NCBI RefSeq assembly: GCF_001263205.1
Contig: NZ_CP012333.1
Span: 4,751,001-4,815,000 of the forward strand
Origin: Labilithrix luteola
GTDB lineage: Bacteria; Myxococcota_A; Polyangia; Polyangiales; Polyangiaceae
Length of the DNA: 64,000 bases
Direction: 5' to 3'
Position numbers and translations under genes: made by a program. Of the stretch, positions 62,216-64,000 are shown one piece after another; positions within the stretch are counted from its first letter, which is position 1, and each line of letters starts with the position of its first letter. The notes beneath the pieces are model-generated. The model was not told the DNA's origin and ran no database searches. It saw nothing but the letters and a program-made list of their open reading frames with translations.

Positions 62216-64000
62216 GTGAAGAATCTCGATCCCGCGCGCGCCAGGTGGATTCGCTTCCGCATGGGACTCCTCTGCGGGACGATGGCACTCGGTCTCGGCG
62301 GCTTCGTCTCGAGCGCCTTTCGCGTGCAAGTCGAAGACGGCGCATCGTGGAAGGAAACCGCTGAAAATCAGCGTCAGCGACGCCTCCACATCGAACCGAA
62401 GCGCGGCGCCATCTACGACCGCAACGGAGCTTCGCTCGCCGCGAGCGTCGAGGTGCCGAGTGTCAGCGCCGACGTCGTCGAGATGCTCCGTGGCATCGAG
62501 CAGCCGGCCGCGCGTGACGCCGCGCTCACCGAGTTCGCTCCGCGCATCGCCGCTGTGCTCGGACTCGATCCGACCGAGCTGCACACGAAGCTCGCGAGCA
62601 AGCGACGTTTCATCTGGCTGAAGCGGCGCATCTCCGCCGAAGAAGCTCAGGCCCTGCGCGACCTCGGGGACTCGAAGAAGCAAGCGCGCGCTATCAAAGG
62701 ACTCAACATCGAAGGCGAGGGCCGTCGCTACTATCCGGGGCGCGAGCTCGCCGGACCGGTTCTCGGCTTCGTTGCACCCGACGGCTTCGGCAAAGACGGA
62801 CTCGAGCTCTCGCTCGACGAAGAGCTGCGTGGTCGCGTCGAAGAGGTGAAGGGACTCCGCGATCGAAGCGGCCGCCTCATCTTCTCCGAGGGCACGAACA
62901 ACGAAGACGCGCTCGCCGGCCACGACGTCACGCTGTCGCTCGATCAGGGCATCCAGCACGTCGTCGAACGCGAGCTCGGTGTCGCGCAGCGCACGTACGA
63001 GACGAAGGGCGCGTCGCTCGTCGTCATGGATCCGCACACGGGCGACATCCTCGCGCTCGCCTCGGTCCCTGGCTACAACCCGAACGACTACGCCGACAGC
63101 GATGTCGATGCGCGACGTGATCGCGCGGTGACCGACCGGTTCGAGCCGGGCTCGGTCATGAAGGTGTTTACGGTCGCGGCCGCGCTTGCGGGCGGAACGC
63201 TCAAGCCGAACGACATCATCAACTGCGAGCACGGCACCTACCAGCTCGCCAACGTCACCATCCACGACACGCACCAGAACGACTTGCTGTCGCCGACGGC
63301 CGTGCTCGCCAAGAGCTCGAACATCGGTGCGCTGAAGATCGGGCTCGCGCTGGGCGAACCCGCGCTCTACGCGGCCTACCGTCGTTTCGGATTCGGCGAG
63401 CCGACGGGGCTTCCGCTCCCGGGCGAGGCCTCGGGCGTTCTTCGTCCTCGTGGCCGCGCTTGGTACGACGTCGAGACTGCGAACGCCTCGTTCGGTCAGG
63501 GCGTCAGCGTGACCACGGTCCAGCTCGCGGTCGCCATGTCCGCCATCGCCAATGGCGGCAAGGTGATGGAACCGATCTTGGTGCGCAAGATCACCGACTC
63601 GCGCGGCAACGTCTTGAAGGAGTGGAGCACGCACGTTCGTCGTGAGGCCGTGCCTGCGGGGGTCGCGAAAACCGTCGCGGAAATGCTCACAGCCGTCGTG
63701 GAAGAAGGCGGCACGGGCGTCGAAGCTGCGATGAGTGGATTCCGCGTGGCTGGAAAAACGGCGACCGCCCAGAAGGTCGATTCGACGACCGGCAAGTACT
63801 CCCAGGACAAGTACACAGCGTCGTTCGTGGGCTTCGTCCCGGCGGAAAAACCGCGTCTCGTCATTGCGGTAGTGCTCGACGAACCGATGATCGGGCGGTA
63901 CGGAGGCGACCTAGCGGGGCCGGTGTTCCGGCGTGTCGCGGAGGCGAGTCTGCGGTATCTGGGGGTTCCTCCCGCCAACAACGCACCGAAGATCAAAACC
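62216..64000 (+). CDS. ftsI: Septal penicillin-binding protein FtsI (partial, right edge)
   Basis: 595 codons without a stop. A membrane helix (FRMGLLCGTMALGLGGFV, about 14-31) precedes the PBP dimerisation domain and a transpeptidase domain with SVMK (Ser313, Lys316), SSN (Ser367-Asn369) and KTA at Lys514-Ala516, where almost all relatives have KTG. It cross-links septal peptidoglycan. GTG 62216 follows GAGGAGCG nine bases upstream. The KTA codons are AAA ACG GCG, in frame. Any C-terminal PASTA repeats would lie beyond the window. Confidence 0.95.
   Translation, partial: MKNLDPARARWIRFRMGLLCGTMALGLGGFVSSAFRVQVEDGASWKETAENQRQRRLHIEPKRGAIYDRNGASLAASVEVPSVSADVVEMLRGIEQPAARDAALTEFAPRIAAVLGLDPTELHTKLASKRRFIWLKRRISAEEAQALRDLGDSKKQARAIKGLNIEGEGRRYYPGRELAGPVLGFVAPDGFGKDGLELSLDEELRGRVEEVKGLRDRSGRLIFSEGTNNEDALAGHDVTLSLDQGIQHVVERELGVAQRTYETKGASLVVMDPHTGDILALASVPGYNPNDYADSDVDARRDRAVTDRFEPGSVMKVFTVAAALAGGTLKPNDIINCEHGTYQLANVTIHDTHQNDLLSPTAVLAKSSNIGALKIGLALGEPALYAAYRRFGFGEPTGLPLPGEASGVLRPRGRAWYDVETANASFGQGVSVTTVQLAVAMSAIANGGKVMEPILVRKITDSRGNVLKEWSTHVRREAVPAGVAKTVAEMLTAVVEEGGTGVEAAMSGFRVAGKTATAQKVDSTTGKYSQDKYTASFVGFVPAEKPRLVIAVVLDEPMIGRYGGDLAGPVFRRVAEASLRYLGVPPANNAPKIKT

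Noticed and set aside
61313..63634. A 773-codon minus-strand frame
   Set aside because: It is antisense to rsmH, ftsL and ftsI, which are certain.

Overview
The window is high-GC DNA (lower only around 9.5-10.6 kb), dense with two-strand open frames and with coding biased to G/C in third positions. Gene content suggests a myxobacterium of the Polyangia type (for example Labilithrix or Sandaracinus relatives). Reasons: a eukaryote-type Ser/Thr kinase with a Pro/Ala/Ser tail, an FHA-GAF regulator, a three-GAF hybrid histidine kinase, MoxR plus a DUF2201-type partner, DUF2330 and subtilase proteins ending in membrane-anchor tails like MYXO-CTERM, and about sixteen predicted lipoproteins, many Cys-rich. 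The species is an inference; no rRNA or named marker is present.

Layout. 0-9 kb: end of an unknown gene, tRNA-Val(GAC) with promoter and terminator (minus strand), two overlapping small lipoprotein genes, a bifunctional class II aldolase/short-chain dehydrogenase, a lipoprotein fusing a thioredoxin-like domain to a di-heme cytochrome c peroxidase, aquaporin and a PhoD-type phosphatase. 9-12.2 kb: an accessory graveyard with perfect palindromes, an AT-richer stretch with a ricin-B-lectin lipoprotein, an IS66 transposase remnant with one probable terminal repeat, a decayed second copy of the upstream phoD, and a decayed lipoprotein gene. 12.2-15.4 kb: minus-strand operon of two thioredoxin-fold lipoproteins and a DUF6029-type outer-membrane barrel. 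15.5-18.3 kb: tandem paralogous Cys-rich lipoproteins, each followed by a similar hairpin; the second has a one-base shift in its leader that turns the old start into a short ORF ending on the new start (ATGA). 18.3-26.8 kb: membrane protein, TonB-like protein, a possible broken gene divergent from astA, astA, hydrolase, small membrane protein, SDR and an endonuclease/phosphatase-family protein.

26.8-31 kb: a four-gene chain with overlapping or closely spaced ends: Ser/Thr kinase, periplasmic/membrane protein and two Cys-rich lipoproteins. 31-33 kb: an alpha/beta hydrolase whose promoter is overlapped by a perfect palindrome, and the FHA-GAF protein. 33-44 kb: infC (without rpmI-rplT), a PDZ-like protein, a large exported protein, a CapA-type protein, the hybrid sensor kinase and the MoxR/DUF2201 pair. 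44-53 kb: subtilase, SDR, a DUF2330 protein with a Ser/Asp stalk, an IgGFc-binding-domain lipoprotein, a DUF1554-like lipoprotein, a protein with an 18-bp tandem repeat, a small basic protein and a globin. 53-60 kb: an F420/NADP-type reductase, a formylglycine-generating-enzyme-like lipoprotein and a trypsin-like protease (each broken by one base in a G/C run), an aldehyde dehydrogenase and a Fis-type regulator. 60-64 kb: start of the division and cell wall (dcw) cluster, mraZ-rsmH-ftsL-ftsI, with a promoter, MraZ-type repeats and a DnaA-box-like inverted repeat upstream. ftsI runs off the right edge.

The common thread is the cell envelope: outer-membrane lipoproteins (none has Asp after the lipobox Cys), redox proteins acting outside the cytoplasm, surface proteases and the wall-synthesis cluster. 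The strongest candidates for an undescribed system are the redoxin-TlpA-DUF6029 operon and the kinase-linked Cys-rich lipoprotein chain.
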